Shown: in pieces, positions 42,967-51,398 of the stretch
Position numbering within the stretch: the first letter of the stretch is position 1
How the letters are laid out: the number at the start of each line of letters is the position of its first letter
Source: Planomicrobium sp. YIM 101495
GTDB taxonomy: Bacteria > Bacillota > Bacilli > Bacillales_A > Planococcaceae
DNA length: 64,000 bases
Reading direction: 5' to 3'
NCBI RefSeq assembly: GCF_009707665.1
Contig: NZ_WLZW01000002.1
Coordinates: forward strand, 1-64,000
Notes under the pieces: model-generated
Databases searched by the model: none
What the model saw: only the letters and a program-made list of their open reading frames with translations
Told to the model about the DNA's origin: nothing
Translations under genes and position numbers: made by a program

Positions 42967-43089
42967 GTGGCCAATGAAAAACTGATCTTATTTTTTCGCT
43001 TATCGATAAACAGGACGGCAGGCGTATTTGCGCTGCTGTTGGATCGATCAACGGACAATAGGATCAGTCTGCACACTTTTCAATATTGA
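42967..43089 (+). CDS. Putative leader peptide of the ABC-F attenuator
   Basis: A 40-codon ORF from GTG 42967 (ribosome binding site AGAAGGG) to TGA 43087-43089, starting MANEKLILFFRLS and ending SLHTFQY. Its stop codon directly abuts an intrinsic terminator. Codons 5-9 lie in a segment (42981-42992) complementary at 11 of 12 bases to 43057-43068, which in turn can pair with 43135-43146. A tiny overlapping frame, MKN-stop, begins at 42974. Leader peptides of this kind precede many antibiotic-responsive ABC-F genes. Confidence 0.5.
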   Translation: MANEKLILFFRLSINRTAGVFALLLDRSTDNRISLHTFQY

Positions 43090-43090
43090 A

Positions 43091-43122
43091 CGAGCCGGCC
43101 GTTAACGGGACCGGTTTGTTTT
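43091..43122 (+). terminator. Attenuator terminator upstream of the ABC-F gene
   Basis: CCGG..CCG TTAA CGG..CCGG stem followed by TTTGTTTT, between the leader ORF and the ABC-F gene. It must be conditional, since no other promoter is evident after it. Confidence 0.65.
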
Positions 43123-43198
43123 CGCAACGGTTTTGCAGCTGATCCTGCCATTAATTTGGGAGGTTTTTTTTGCGTTCTCCCGGAAACGAGGGATATAT

Positions 43199-44827
43199 AT
43201 GCGGGAATATTTAGTGATGCACGAAGTGGAGAAAAAGATAGAGGAAGAGCTGCTTTTTGGGACCGGTCATCTGCAGGTCAAGGAAGGGGAAGTCATCGGG
43301 ATCATCGGCAAGAACGGCGCGGGCAAATCATTGCTACTTCAAATGATCGGGGGGCGGATCGCACCGGACGCTGGAGAGTTGGACTGGAAGCAGGAGATGA
43401 AGTTGGAATTCGTGGAGCAGGAGCGGGAACATTACGAAAGCACGGAGACGACGGACAAGGAACGGGAATTGCTGGCGAAATTTGGTGTACCGATGAAGAA
43501 GTACCGGCAGCTGAGCGGCGGCGAGAAATTGAAGATGCGGCTTGCGAGAGGATTTGCCTCGCGCGCACCGCTGCTCCTTTTGGATGAACCGTCCAATCAC
43601 CTGGATGACCGTTCGCTGGACTTATTGATTGAATTGCTGCGGGGGTACGAGGGCAGTATCCTTCTCGTTTCGCACGACCGCTCTTTGCTGGACCGGGCCG
43701 CCACAAAAATCTGGGCGTTCGAAGACGGGGCAGTTTCCCAATTGGAGGGTAATTATTCCGCTTACATCGCCCACCGGGAAGCCGAGCGGAAAGCACAACA
43801 GCATGCTTACGAGCAGCAGCAGAAAAAGATCAAACGCGTGGAAGGACAGCTGGCGAATTTGACGGCGTGGTCGGAGAAAGGCCATCGTGATTCGACGAAG
43901 CAGGAAGGCGCGAAGGAATACCACCGGAAAAAGTTGAAGCGGCTCGACAAGCAAGTGAAGTCGAAGCGGAAAAAGCTGGAACAGGAGTTGGAAGCGGCGC
44001 GCGTCGATGCAGTGAAGCCGGAATACGAAGTCGAATTCTCCCTGCCGGAGAGCGGTAAGCGCGGGAAACGGCTACTGGAAGTGAAAGGCGTAAAAAAATC
44101 GTTCGCTAGCGAAACGCTGTTCGAAGGAGTCAATGTGACGATGCAAACAGGCGAGAAAGTGGCGCTTCTTGGACCGAATGGCAGCGGAAAGACAACATTT
44201 TTGAAGATGCTGCTTGGATTGGAAGCTCCTGAAGCAGGCGAGATCTGGATTTCCCCGTCTGCAAGCATCGGCTATTTGACGCAGGAAGTGTTCGATTTGC
44301 CGCTCGATCAGACGCTGGCGCAGTTTTTCTACCGCGAAACGTACGAACAACGGGCGGAAGTGCAGAACTTGATGCACCACCTCGGATTTCATGCGGGCCA
44401 ATGGGAAGAAGCACTGATGCACTTAAGCATGGGAGAGCGCGTGAAGTGCAAGCTCATGCAGTATATTTTGGAAGCAAAAGATTTGCTGATTCTGGATGAG
44501 CCGACCAATCACCTTGATCTGCCGTCGCGCGAACAACTGGAAGAAACGCTCGCGCAGTACAGCGGAGCGGTGCTTGTGGTGTCGCATGACCGTTATTTCG
44601 TTGACAAGACGACGGAGAAAGTATGGATGATTGAAAACCGGGAGATCCGGGAACCGTTTAAGGAAAGTGCTGTCGATGAAAGTGGAATGAGGCGGATGCA
44701 GCTCGAACGGGAACAGCAGGAAGTGCTTGGAAAACTGAGCCTGCTGAAGCCGGGGGACGCGGCCTATGCAGAGCTGGATCAGCGTTTTTTGGAGATTCTG
44801 GCAGAGCTCCGTCATTCAAAAGGCTGA
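43199..44827 (+). CDS. ABC-F family ATPase, antibiotic-resistance (ribosome protection) type
   Basis: A 542-residue soluble protein with two ABC domains and no membrane segments. Walker A1 is GKNGAGKS (37-44), signature 1 LSGGEKLKMRLA, and Walker B1 LLLLDEPSNHLDD. A long charged linker (about 195-285) with AERKAQQHAYEQQQKKIKRVE and QVKSKRKKLEQELEAARV matches the interdomain arm. Walker A2 is GPNGSGKTT, signature 2 LSMGERVKCKLM, B2 LLILDEPTNHLDL. The layout fits the Vga/VmlR/Lsa group that displaces lincosamides, pleuromutilins or streptogramins from ribosomes. ATG 43199 follows GAGGG by six bases. Expression is likely attenuated by the leader upstream. Confidence 0.88.
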   Translation: MREYLVMHEVEKKIEEELLFGTGHLQVKEGEVIGIIGKNGAGKSLLLQMIGGRIAPDAGELDWKQEMKLEFVEQEREHYESTETTDKERELLAKFGVPMKKYRQLSGGEKLKMRLARGFASRAPLLLLDEPSNHLDDRSLDLLIELLRGYEGSILLVSHDRSLLDRAATKIWAFEDGAVSQLEGNYSAYIAHREAERKAQQHAYEQQQKKIKRVEGQLANLTAWSEKGHRDSTKQEGAKEYHRKKLKRLDKQVKSKRKKLEQELEAARVDAVKPEYEVEFSLPESGKRGKRLLEVKGVKKSFASETLFEGVNVTMQTGEKVALLGPNGSGKTTFLKMLLGLEAPEAGEIWISPSASIGYLTQEVFDLPLDQTLAQFFYRETYEQRAEVQNLMHHLGFHAGQWEEALMHLSMGERVKCKLMQYILEAKDLLILDEPTNHLDLPSREQLEETLAQYSGAVLVVSHDRYFVDKTTEKVWMIENREIREPFKESAVDESGMRRMQLEREQQEVLGKLSLLKPGDAAYAELDQRFLEILAELRHSKG

Positions 44828-44919
44828 AATCCGCTTCACCTGAGCCGTTCGTTTATGTTCCATTCGAGATAAACAGTATAATGGCAACAAGAATCAGCGT
44901 GAAGAAAGGTGGAGCAGGA

Positions 44920-45978
44920 ATGGAGAAGTACGGAATTGATGAAAGTAAAGGACTGGAGTTCGGGATCTATACATTGGGAGATCATTTGCCGAACCCGCTG
45001 ACAGGTGAGAGAGTGTCGGCGCAAGAACGCGTTAAGGAAATCATTGAATATGCGAAAATTGCGGAGCAGGCGGGAATCGACTTTTTCTCAGTAGGGGAAA
45101 GCCATCAGGAATACTTTGCGACACAGGCGCATACGGTCGTGCTTGCAGCGATCGCACAGGCGACGGAAAAGATCAAAATCGCTTCCTCATCCACGATCAT
45201 CAGTACGTCCGATCCGGTAAGGGTCTATGAAGATTTCTCGACGATCGACTTGATTTCAGGAGGACGTGCAGAGATTGTCGCCGGTCGTGCATCGCGCGTC
45301 GGCCTGTTTGACTTGCTCGGCTATAATATCCGTGATTACGAAGAGTTGTTCGAAGAGAAATTCGAGCTGCTGCTGAAGCTGAATCAGGAAGAGGAAGTGA
45401 ATTGGAGCGGGGAATTCCGTGCGCCGCTCAGAAATGCGAAACTATTCCCGCGTCCATTGAACGGTTCCTTGCCGATCTGGCGGGCAGTTGGCGGAACTCC
45501 TGCGAGTGCGATGAAAGCGGGCTATGCAGGTGTCCCGATGTTCATGGCGCATCTCGGAGGTTCGACTGCTGCCTTTACACGGACGGTCGGGGCTTACCGG
45601 GAAGCGGCGAGCGCAGCAGGGCACAACCCGGCGGAATTACCGATTGCGACGGCTGGGTTCTTTTATGCGGCAGAAACATCCCAGCAGGCATTGCGTGAAC
45701 TGTATCCGCATATTAACGAAGGCATGAAACTGACGAACGGCCGTGGATTCCCGAAGCAATTGTTCGCACAAGGCGTCGATCCGCATAACATCATGAACAT
45801 CGGCAGCCCGCAGCAGATCATCGAGAAAATCCTGCATCAGCACGAAGTGTTCGGACACCAGCGCTACATCGCGCAAATCGATTTCGGCGGGATGCCGTTT
45901 GAAAACATCCGGAAGAACGTCGAGCTGATCGGTACGGAAATCCTGCCGGCGATCAAAAAATACACAGCGAAGAAATAA
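44920..45978 (+). CDS. LLM-class flavin-dependent oxidoreductase
   Basis: A 352-residue luciferase-like monooxygenase. It has an N-terminal LEFGIYTLGDHLPNP, SVGESHQEYFATQAHTVVLAAIAQATEKIKIASSSTIISTSDPVRVYEDFSTIDLISGGRAEIVAGRAS, and IWRAVGGTPASAMKAGYAGVP, as in family members annotated as probable oxidoreductases (LLM class). It needs reduced FMN, and the next gene, 12 bases downstream, is an NADPH:FMN reductase, so the two probably form a two-component monooxygenase. The substrate is unknown. ATG 44920 follows AAAGGTGGAG. Confidence 0.88.
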   Translation: MEKYGIDESKGLEFGIYTLGDHLPNPLTGERVSAQERVKEIIEYAKIAEQAGIDFFSVGESHQEYFATQAHTVVLAAIAQATEKIKIASSSTIISTSDPVRVYEDFSTIDLISGGRAEIVAGRASRVGLFDLLGYNIRDYEELFEEKFELLLKLNQEEEVNWSGEFRAPLRNAKLFPRPLNGSLPIWRAVGGTPASAMKAGYAGVPMFMAHLGGSTAAFTRTVGAYREAASAAGHNPAELPIATAGFFYAAETSQQALRELYPHINEGMKLTNGRGFPKQLFAQGVDPHNIMNIGSPQQIIEKILHQHEVFGHQRYIAQIDFGGMPFENIRKNVELIGTEILPAIKKYTAKK

Positions 45979-45990
45979 GGAGTGTTTTCA

Positions 45991-46557
45991 ATGAAAGTCA
46001 TCGGATTATCAGGTTCACGTGTCGGTTCCAAAACAAGGGTTGCGATGGACGCTGCGATTTCCTTGTTTGCGGAGAAGTATCCGGATGTGGAAACTGAGCT
46101 CATCGACCTTGCAGAATATAACGTCGAATTCAGCGATGGGCGCAATTATTTGGATTATACAGGCGACACAGGGTATGTGACGCAGGCGATTATGGAAGCG
46201 GACGCCCTCGTCATTGGCACGCCGATTTTTCAGGCATCCATCCCGGCGACACTGAAGAATATTTTCGATCTGCTGCCGGTCGATGCGTTACGCGACAAGG
46301 TGGTGAGCATCATCGTTACGGCGGGATCCGCCAAGCATTACTTGATTCCTGAAGTTCAGCTGAAGCCGATTCTCGCTTATATGAAAGCGCAGATCGTGCA
46401 GACATACGTATTCATCGAAGAACAGGATTTCCGCCGCAAGGAAATCACGAATCATGATGTCCACTTGCGCCTTGAGCGGCTCGTGGAAGATACGGTCGTC
46501 TTGACCGATACATTCACGCAGACCCGCGAAGCGAAAGAGGCCGAATATGATTTCTGA
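45991..46557 (+). CDS. NADPH-dependent FMN reductase (SsuE/MsuE-like)
   Basis: A 188-residue flavin reductase. The FMN-phosphate loop is GLSGSRVGSKTRVA (about 5-18), then VIGTPIFQASIPATLKNIFDLLPVDALRDKVV, the SsuE-type signature. It supplies reduced FMN to the adjacent LLM monooxygenase (inferred from the operon, known for SsuE/SsuD). ATG 45991 follows AAGGAG by eight bases; an in-frame GTG is three codons earlier. Confidence 0.88.
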   Translation: MKVIGLSGSRVGSKTRVAMDAAISLFAEKYPDVETELIDLAEYNVEFSDGRNYLDYTGDTGYVTQAIMEADALVIGTPIFQASIPATLKNIFDLLPVDALRDKVVSIIVTAGSAKHYLIPEVQLKPILAYMKAQIVQTYVFIEEQDFRRKEITNHDVHLRLERLVEDTVVLTDTFTQTREAKEAEYDF

Positions 46558-46569
46558 CCGGTCATCCGG

Positions 46570-46601
46570 AAAGTCCCGAAGTTTTGTTTCGGGGCTTTTT
46601 T
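46570..46601 (+). terminator. Terminator of the LLM-reductase operon
   Basis: AAGTCCCGAA/TTTCGGGGCTT hairpin followed by six T. Confidence 0.8.
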
Positions 46602-46620
46602 GTATTCCGATTTCTGGGGA

Positions 46621-46735
46621 GAAGTCGCGACTCAGCACCTCGATATCGCGTCTCAGGTGTTCCATATCGCACTTCATCGCTTCGATATCGCATCTCACGC
46701 GTTTGAAGTCGCATTTCGGCTTTTGAAGATCCGTT
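46621..46735 (+). repeat. 21-bp intergenic tandem repeat, five units
   Basis: Units of the type GATATCGCATCTCACGCGTTT, aligned on TCGC at 46625, 46646, 46667, 46688 and 46709, have exactly 21-base spacing. No gene is visible between 46558 and 46827. On the minus strand the exact 21-base period gives a heptad-like peptide (RCDIEAM, KCDMEHL, RRDIEVL), but that frame runs antisense to the reductase gene and has no ribosome binding site. Confidence 0.85.
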
Positions 46736-46827
46736 TCCCTTTTCCGCAGGACAGAAAGAAGGGATTCCTGCCGCTTTTCACGAAAAGGGAAGGATGCACG
46801 AACGGGTAGACAAAAAGGAGGGGTCGG

Positions 46828-48258
46828 ATGGGATTAACATTTTGGACATGGACTGTGATGATTGTTGCGTGTCTTTTTTTCATCGCCATGTCGATGATGT
46901 TCAGGAAAAAAGCCAGCATCAGTTTCACACACTATGCCATTGCTGGAGGGACATTGCCGTTCTTTTTGATTTTGTTCACGGATATCGCAACGATCATGGG
47001 GGTCGGCAATTTTATCGGCCACTCTGCTGAAGGGTACAAGATCGGTTTTGCCAATATCCCATTTGTGATCGGCGAGCAAGGTGCCAAAGTGTTGTTTGCA
47101 CTTGTGTTCGCAGGATTTGCGGCACGTTTTACATACCACACACTCGCGGAATTGATGCACGATCTTATTTTGCGGGACCGGGTCTCACGGATCTTCATCG
47201 CCATTCTGACGTCCTCGATCATGCTTGCATGGGTGAGTGGTCAGGCGATGGGGCTGGGGGCGCTGTTTGCCACGTTCACAGGCGCTGATCCGCTGTTCAT
47301 GATCATCTTTTTTTCCGTCGTATTTATCATCTACACAACCGTCGGTGGCATCTATTCGGTCGTCTGGACAGACCTTATCCAAGGGGCGCTTCTTGTCGGG
47401 CTGGCGATTTGGTTTTATCTGCAAGTATTCAGCGAAATCGATTTCAGCTTCGCGGTTTTGCAGACGGGTCTGGCTGATGTCGGAGCGGCAGGTCTGATGG
47501 AATTCAATTTGTCCGTCATGGAAGTGCTGACGCTTTTCGTGACGGGGACGTTCGGTGTGCTGGCCGCCCAAATGTACTGGCAGCGCTGTTTTGCGGCGAA
47601 AAGTCCGAAAACAGCGAGTCGGGCCATGCTATATAGCGGGATTATCGCCATCGTCTTCACGATTTTGGCAACGATCGGTGGCATGGTCGTCAAAATGAAA
47701 AACCCGGACCTTGATCCGAACAATGCAGTTTCCTGGTTGATCCTCGAAGAAATGACCATGATGGCAGCGCTGGCATTTTTTACGCTTATTTTCATGGCGG
47801 CGATTTCCAGTGCTTCCTCACTCCTTCACTCGGCTTCGGTCGTCATCGTCAACGACTTGATAATTCCGAATATGGAGAAGAAGCCGGATGCCTATTACGT
47901 CAAATTAACACGTTATTGTGTCGCGCTCGTCGGTATTTTTTCCATCGGTGCAGCGCTGCTGTCAGATTCGATCATCGGGCTGTTTTCTCTAGCGTATTCG
48001 ATGACTGGGGGAGGGGTCATCCCGGTATTGATCGTCGGTCTCCTTTGGAAGGAAAAGCGCAGTGCGCGGTTTGAAATGGGGACGAGGAACAGCCGTGTCT
48101 CCGTCTGGGGTGGCCGTATCGGCATCTTGGCAGGAGCGGTTGTGTCCCTTGTCTTCGGTATCCTATGGGGCGTGCTCGTGTCCGTCGTCCTGACCATCGC
48201 GGTCTCACTTGTGCTGCCGAAGGACCCACGAAGCACATTGGCAGTTGAAACGAATTGA
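46828..48258 (+). CDS. Sodium:solute symporter family protein
   Basis: A 476-residue protein with about 12-13 helices of the SSS family: SISFTHYAIAGGTLPFFLILFTDIATIMGVGNFIGHSAEGYKIG at the N-terminal core and AAQMYWQRCFAAKSPKTASRAMLYSG, with IFMAAISSASSLLHSASVVIVNDL, in the later core. It is distant from the acetate-type symporter at 40468. The solute is unknown. The ribosome binding site AAAGGAGGGG is very strong. The stop lies 35 bases before the ketopantoate reductase-like gene, so a shared transcript is possible. Confidence 0.87.
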   Translation: MGLTFWTWTVMIVACLFFIAMSMMFRKKASISFTHYAIAGGTLPFFLILFTDIATIMGVGNFIGHSAEGYKIGFANIPFVIGEQGAKVLFALVFAGFAARFTYHTLAELMHDLILRDRVSRIFIAILTSSIMLAWVSGQAMGLGALFATFTGADPLFMIIFFSVVFIIYTTVGGIYSVVWTDLIQGALLVGLAIWFYLQVFSEIDFSFAVLQTGLADVGAAGLMEFNLSVMEVLTLFVTGTFGVLAAQMYWQRCFAAKSPKTASRAMLYSGIIAIVFTILATIGGMVVKMKNPDLDPNNAVSWLILEEMTMMAALAFFTLIFMAAISSASSLLHSASVVIVNDLIIPNMEKKPDAYYVKLTRYCVALVGIFSIGAALLSDSIIGLFSLAYSMTGGGVIPVLIVGLLWKEKRSARFEMGTRNSRVSVWGGRIGILAGAVVSLVFGILWGVLVSVVLTIAVSLVLPKDPRSTLAVETN

Positions 48259-48293
48259 ATGAAGTTAATCGAAACAAGAGAGGGGAGAAGAAC

Positions 48294-49220
48294 ATGCGTA
48301 TTTTAGTTGTAGGAGCCGGCGCCATCGGAGGGTATTTCGGAGGCAGGCTGCAGGAAAAAGGGGAAGACGTCACGTTCCTGGTGAGGGCAAGACGGAAAGC
48401 GCAGCTGGAAGCGACTGGGTTGAACATCAAAAGCGAACACGGCGATATCGAGCTGAAGCCGAAGTTGATCACAGCGGAAGAGTCTGCAGAGGCGTACGAT
48501 GTGATTTTGCTGTCGACGAAATCGTACCATTTGGAAGGTGCAATCCGGGATCTTCGCAGCTTCACCGGAGAAGGTACGATGATTGTTCCGCTGCTGAACG
48601 GAGTGGCGCACATTGAAACGTTGACCGAGGCGTTCGGGGAAGATGCGGTGCTCGGAGGCTTATGCTTTGTCGAGACGACGCTCGATGGGGCAGGCACGAT
48701 CATCCAAACGAGCCCTGCCCATCAGTTGGTGTACGGCGAACGGGACGGCACCATGAGTGAGCGGATGACTGTGCTGCAGAAGATATTCGGCGGGACAAAA
48801 GCTGACTTCAAAGCAAGTGGTCAAATTTCCCGGGAAATGTGGCACAAATACATGTTCATCACCGCAATGTCGGGCATTACGACGGCAATGGAATCGCCGA
48901 TCGGACCGGTCATGGAGACGAAGTCGGGCCGGAATACGGTTGAAGCGTTGCTGAAGGAAATTGGCGCGGTCATGAACGCGATGAAAGCACAGATTTCAGC
49001 GGACGCTTCTGGTGAACAGTTTGCGCGGATCAGTGGGCTGAAGCCTGAGATGAAATCCTCGATGCAGCGGGACGCTGAGAAAGCAATGCCGCTGGAGTCG
49101 GGGCACTTGCAAGGATACTTGCTTGAAAAAGCGTATGCGTATCAAATTACGGTTCCTGTCCTCGAAACGATCTATACGAGACTCGTGCTGGCTGAACTGC
49201 GAATGAATAATAGAATTTAA
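48294..49220 (+). CDS. 2-dehydropantoate 2-reductase family protein
   Basis: A 308-residue NADPH-dependent reductase of the ApbA/PanE family. The dinucleotide loop is ILVVGAGAIGGYFGGRLQEKGEDVTFLVR (3-31), LLSTKSYHLEGAI and PLLNGVAHIE follow, and the catalytic lysine region is SREMWHKYMFITAMSGITT. PanE makes pantoate for CoA, but several paralogues usually exist and act on other 2-oxo acids; the pairing with a symporter may indicate a catabolic paralogue. ATG 48294 follows GAGGGGAG. Confidence 0.82.
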   Translation: MRILVVGAGAIGGYFGGRLQEKGEDVTFLVRARRKAQLEATGLNIKSEHGDIELKPKLITAEESAEAYDVILLSTKSYHLEGAIRDLRSFTGEGTMIVPLLNGVAHIETLTEAFGEDAVLGGLCFVETTLDGAGTIIQTSPAHQLVYGERDGTMSERMTVLQKIFGGTKADFKASGQISREMWHKYMFITAMSGITTAMESPIGPVMETKSGRNTVEALLKEIGAVMNAMKAQISADASGEQFARISGLKPEMKSSMQRDAEKAMPLESGHLQGYLLEKAYAYQITVPVLETIYTRLVLAELRMNNRI

Positions 49221-49322
49221 ATTTAATTGAATATTTACATTATTCTAACACTCCTCTATCATTGAATTACAAGTGTTTCTATTAAAAAGAATCATTTGAA
49301 AAAAATAGAAGGAGTTGGTTAA

Positions 49323-51059
49323 GTGGAAGCAATCGCGCTCGCTGCTGCTGGAATTTTCATATTCATCTTAGGTTACCGCTTTTATTCCAAATTTGTAGCA
49401 GAAAAAATCTTCAGGCTTGATCCGAATTACGTCACACCGGCCCATCGTTTTAAAGATGGGGTGGATTTTGTTCCAACGAATAAGTTTGTCCTATGGGGGC
49501 ATCATTTTACGTCAGTTGCAGGAGCCGCCCCGATCCTCGGACCAGCCATTGCGGTTTATTGGGGCTGGCTGCCGGCCGTTCTATGGGTCGTGCTCGGAAC
49601 GGTGTTCGCGGCCGGTGTCCATGACTTCGGCACATTGGTGCTGTCTGTCCGCAATAAAGGGCAATCAATCGGGACATTGGCGCACCGCTTGATCGGACAG
49701 CGCGGAAAAGTGCTGTTCCTGTTCATCATCTTGATCCTCGTACTTATGGTCAACGCTGTGTTTGCCTGGGTCATCGCGAACTTGTTCATCTCTTATCCTG
49801 CGAGTGTCCTGCCGGTATTCATCCAAATTCCGCTGGCGATCTGGATCGGCTACGCTGTTTATAAGAGAAACAAGAAAATGCTTGTACCTTCTTTGGTGGC
49901 GCTTGCTGTCATGTACATCACAGCAGTCGTCGCCAGCCAAGTGGACTTTCTGCAAATTGACCTTGTCCGGTATATGGGAGGCGCGGAAGGAGCGGGGTTA
50001 TTCGGTCTCGGATCCATTTCGACAGCGTTCTTCATCTGGATTATTGTTCTGATGGTCTATGTATATATCGCCTCCACGTTGCCGGTCTGGAAATTATTGC
50101 AGCCACGCGATTTCATTAACTCACACCAGCTAATTGTAGGGCTGGGCATCCTTTATCTGGGATTATTGTTCACACAGCCGGAGATTACCGCGCCGATGAC
50201 CAATCCTGATGCGGATATTTCCTGGTTCCCGCTCTTATTCATTACAATCGCTTGTGGAGCCATTTCAGGTTTCCATGGTCTCGTTTCTTCGGGAACTTCA
50301 TCCAAACAGCTTGATAAAGAGACAGATGCACGCTTTGTCGGCTATCTAGGAGCTGTTGGGGAAGGGATTTTGGCTCTTGTTTCAATTATTGCGGTCATCA
50401 CTTTGTTCCCGAATAGAGATGCGTTTTTCGCAACATATAGCAGTTTCACTGCTGCAAATGGCGCAGGACTCGGATCCTTCATCGAAGGCGCGACCGTGCT
50501 TGCATCAGGCTTGATGATTCCGACGGGTGTCGCATCGACAATCGTTTCCATCATCGTAGTTTCATTTGCTGCAACAACGCTTGATACATCTGTCAGATTG
50601 ATGCGCTACATTATCTCTGAACTTGGTGTGGAATACAAAATGCCGGCACTTGAGAAAAAGCACGTCGCAACAACTTTGGCAGTCGTTTCGAGTGCAGCAT
50701 TGGTTCTTTTGCCTGAAGGGCCGAATGGCTTCGGTTCCGGCGGTTACTTATTGTGGCCGCTGTTCGGGACATCCAATCAGCTTTTAGCAGGAATCAGCTT
50801 ACTGCTCATTTCCATTTGGCTGAGAAAGCTCGGTCGGAATTATGCCATAACGATTATTCCGATGTTCTTCCTCATGATCATGACGCTGTGGGCCATGTTC
50901 CAGCAAGTGTTCCTTCAATGGGCATGGTATGCAGATCAATCGAATACGCTATTGTTTGTTTTCGGTTCAATCATTTTCGTTTTCGCATTATGGATTTCGT
51001 TAACGGCGTTCCAAGTGCTGTTCGGCAAAAATCAAATGAATCTGCCGGATCAAGATTGA
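49323..51059 (+). CDS. cstA: Carbon starvation protein CstA family transporter
   Basis: A 578-residue membrane protein with about 16-18 helices. The N-terminal GYRFYSKFVAEKIFRLDPN.VTPAHRFKDGVDFVPTNKFVLWGHHFTSVAGAAPILGPAIAVYWGWLPAVLWVVLGTVFAAGVHDFGTLVLSVRNKGQSIG is the CstA signature. Relatives take up peptides or pyruvate under nutrient limitation. The start is GTG 49323 after AAGGAG. Downstream lie a cory-CC-star gene and an ArsA-like ATPase gene, a combination that looks like a functional unit rather than chance. Confidence 0.93.
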   Translation: MEAIALAAAGIFIFILGYRFYSKFVAEKIFRLDPNYVTPAHRFKDGVDFVPTNKFVLWGHHFTSVAGAAPILGPAIAVYWGWLPAVLWVVLGTVFAAGVHDFGTLVLSVRNKGQSIGTLAHRLIGQRGKVLFLFIILILVLMVNAVFAWVIANLFISYPASVLPVFIQIPLAIWIGYAVYKRNKKMLVPSLVALAVMYITAVVASQVDFLQIDLVRYMGGAEGAGLFGLGSISTAFFIWIIVLMVYVYIASTLPVWKLLQPRDFINSHQLIVGLGILYLGLLFTQPEITAPMTNPDADISWFPLLFITIACGAISGFHGLVSSGTSSKQLDKETDARFVGYLGAVGEGILALVSIIAVITLFPNRDAFFATYSSFTAANGAGLGSFIEGATVLASGLMIPTGVASTIVSIIVVSFAATTLDTSVRLMRYIISELGVEYKMPALEKKHVATTLAVVSSAALVLLPEGPNGFGSGGYLLWPLFGTSNQLLAGISLLLISIWLRKLGRNYAITIIPMFFLMIMTLWAMFQQVFLQWAWYADQSNTLLFVFGSIIFVFALWISLTAFQVLFGKNQMNLPDQD

Positions 51060-51070
51060 GCGGATGCAGA

Positions 51071-51092
51071 GAGGGAGGGCCATCCCTCCCTC
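51071..51092. other. Intercistronic hairpin between cstA and the cory-CC-star gene
   Basis: GAGGGAGGG (51071-51079) pairs perfectly with CCCTCCCTC (51084-51092) around a four-base loop. There is no T run, so it is not a standard terminator; it could stabilise the upstream message 3' end or set relative expression. Confidence 0.6.
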
Positions 51093-51116
51093 ATACATAT
51101 GTAAGGAGGTGCTGCC

Positions 51117-51374
51117 ATGCTTGAAAAACTGAAGAAGCTGATCGCTTTTTACGAAGAAGTATTGGAATTGCCGCACAGGACTGAAATTGCGAGGGAATTG
51201 CGTGATGAGGATGACTTGTTTTTGCTCATGCTTTATTCGGAAATGATCGGCATTCCGAATCCCGTTTACTATTACACATTAGAATTATATCCATACATGA
51301 TTGAGGAGTTCCACGACTGGCATTTGCGCATGGGGATGGAGAAATCACCATTGACGGGTATTCGATGCTGTTGA
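51117..51374 (+). CDS. Cory-CC-star family protein
   Basis: An 85-residue acidic protein that ends in two cysteines immediately before the stop (GIRCC), the feature that names the family. A helical core contains FYEEVLELPHRTEIARELRDEDDLFLLMLYSEMIGIPNPVYYYTLELYPYMIEEFHDWHLRMGMEKSP. The function is unknown. The terminal Cys-Cys could bind a soft metal or metalloid, or be modified. It lies 57 bases after cstA and 24 bases before the ArsA-like ATPase, with a TAAGGAGG ribosome binding site. The family name is recalled, not searched. Confidence 0.82.
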   Translation: MLEKLKKLIAFYEEVLELPHRTEIARELRDEDDLFLLMLYSEMIGIPNPVYYYTLELYPYMIEEFHDWHLRMGMEKSPLTGIRCC

Positions 51375-51398
51375 GGTCTGGAGAAGAGAGGGAATGGA

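Noticed and set aside
46288..46698. Minus-strand ORF with coiled-coil-like heptads over the 21-bp repeat
   Set aside because: Most of it runs antisense to the well-supported FMN reductase gene and there is no ribosome binding site; the heptads follow from the 21-base DNA period.
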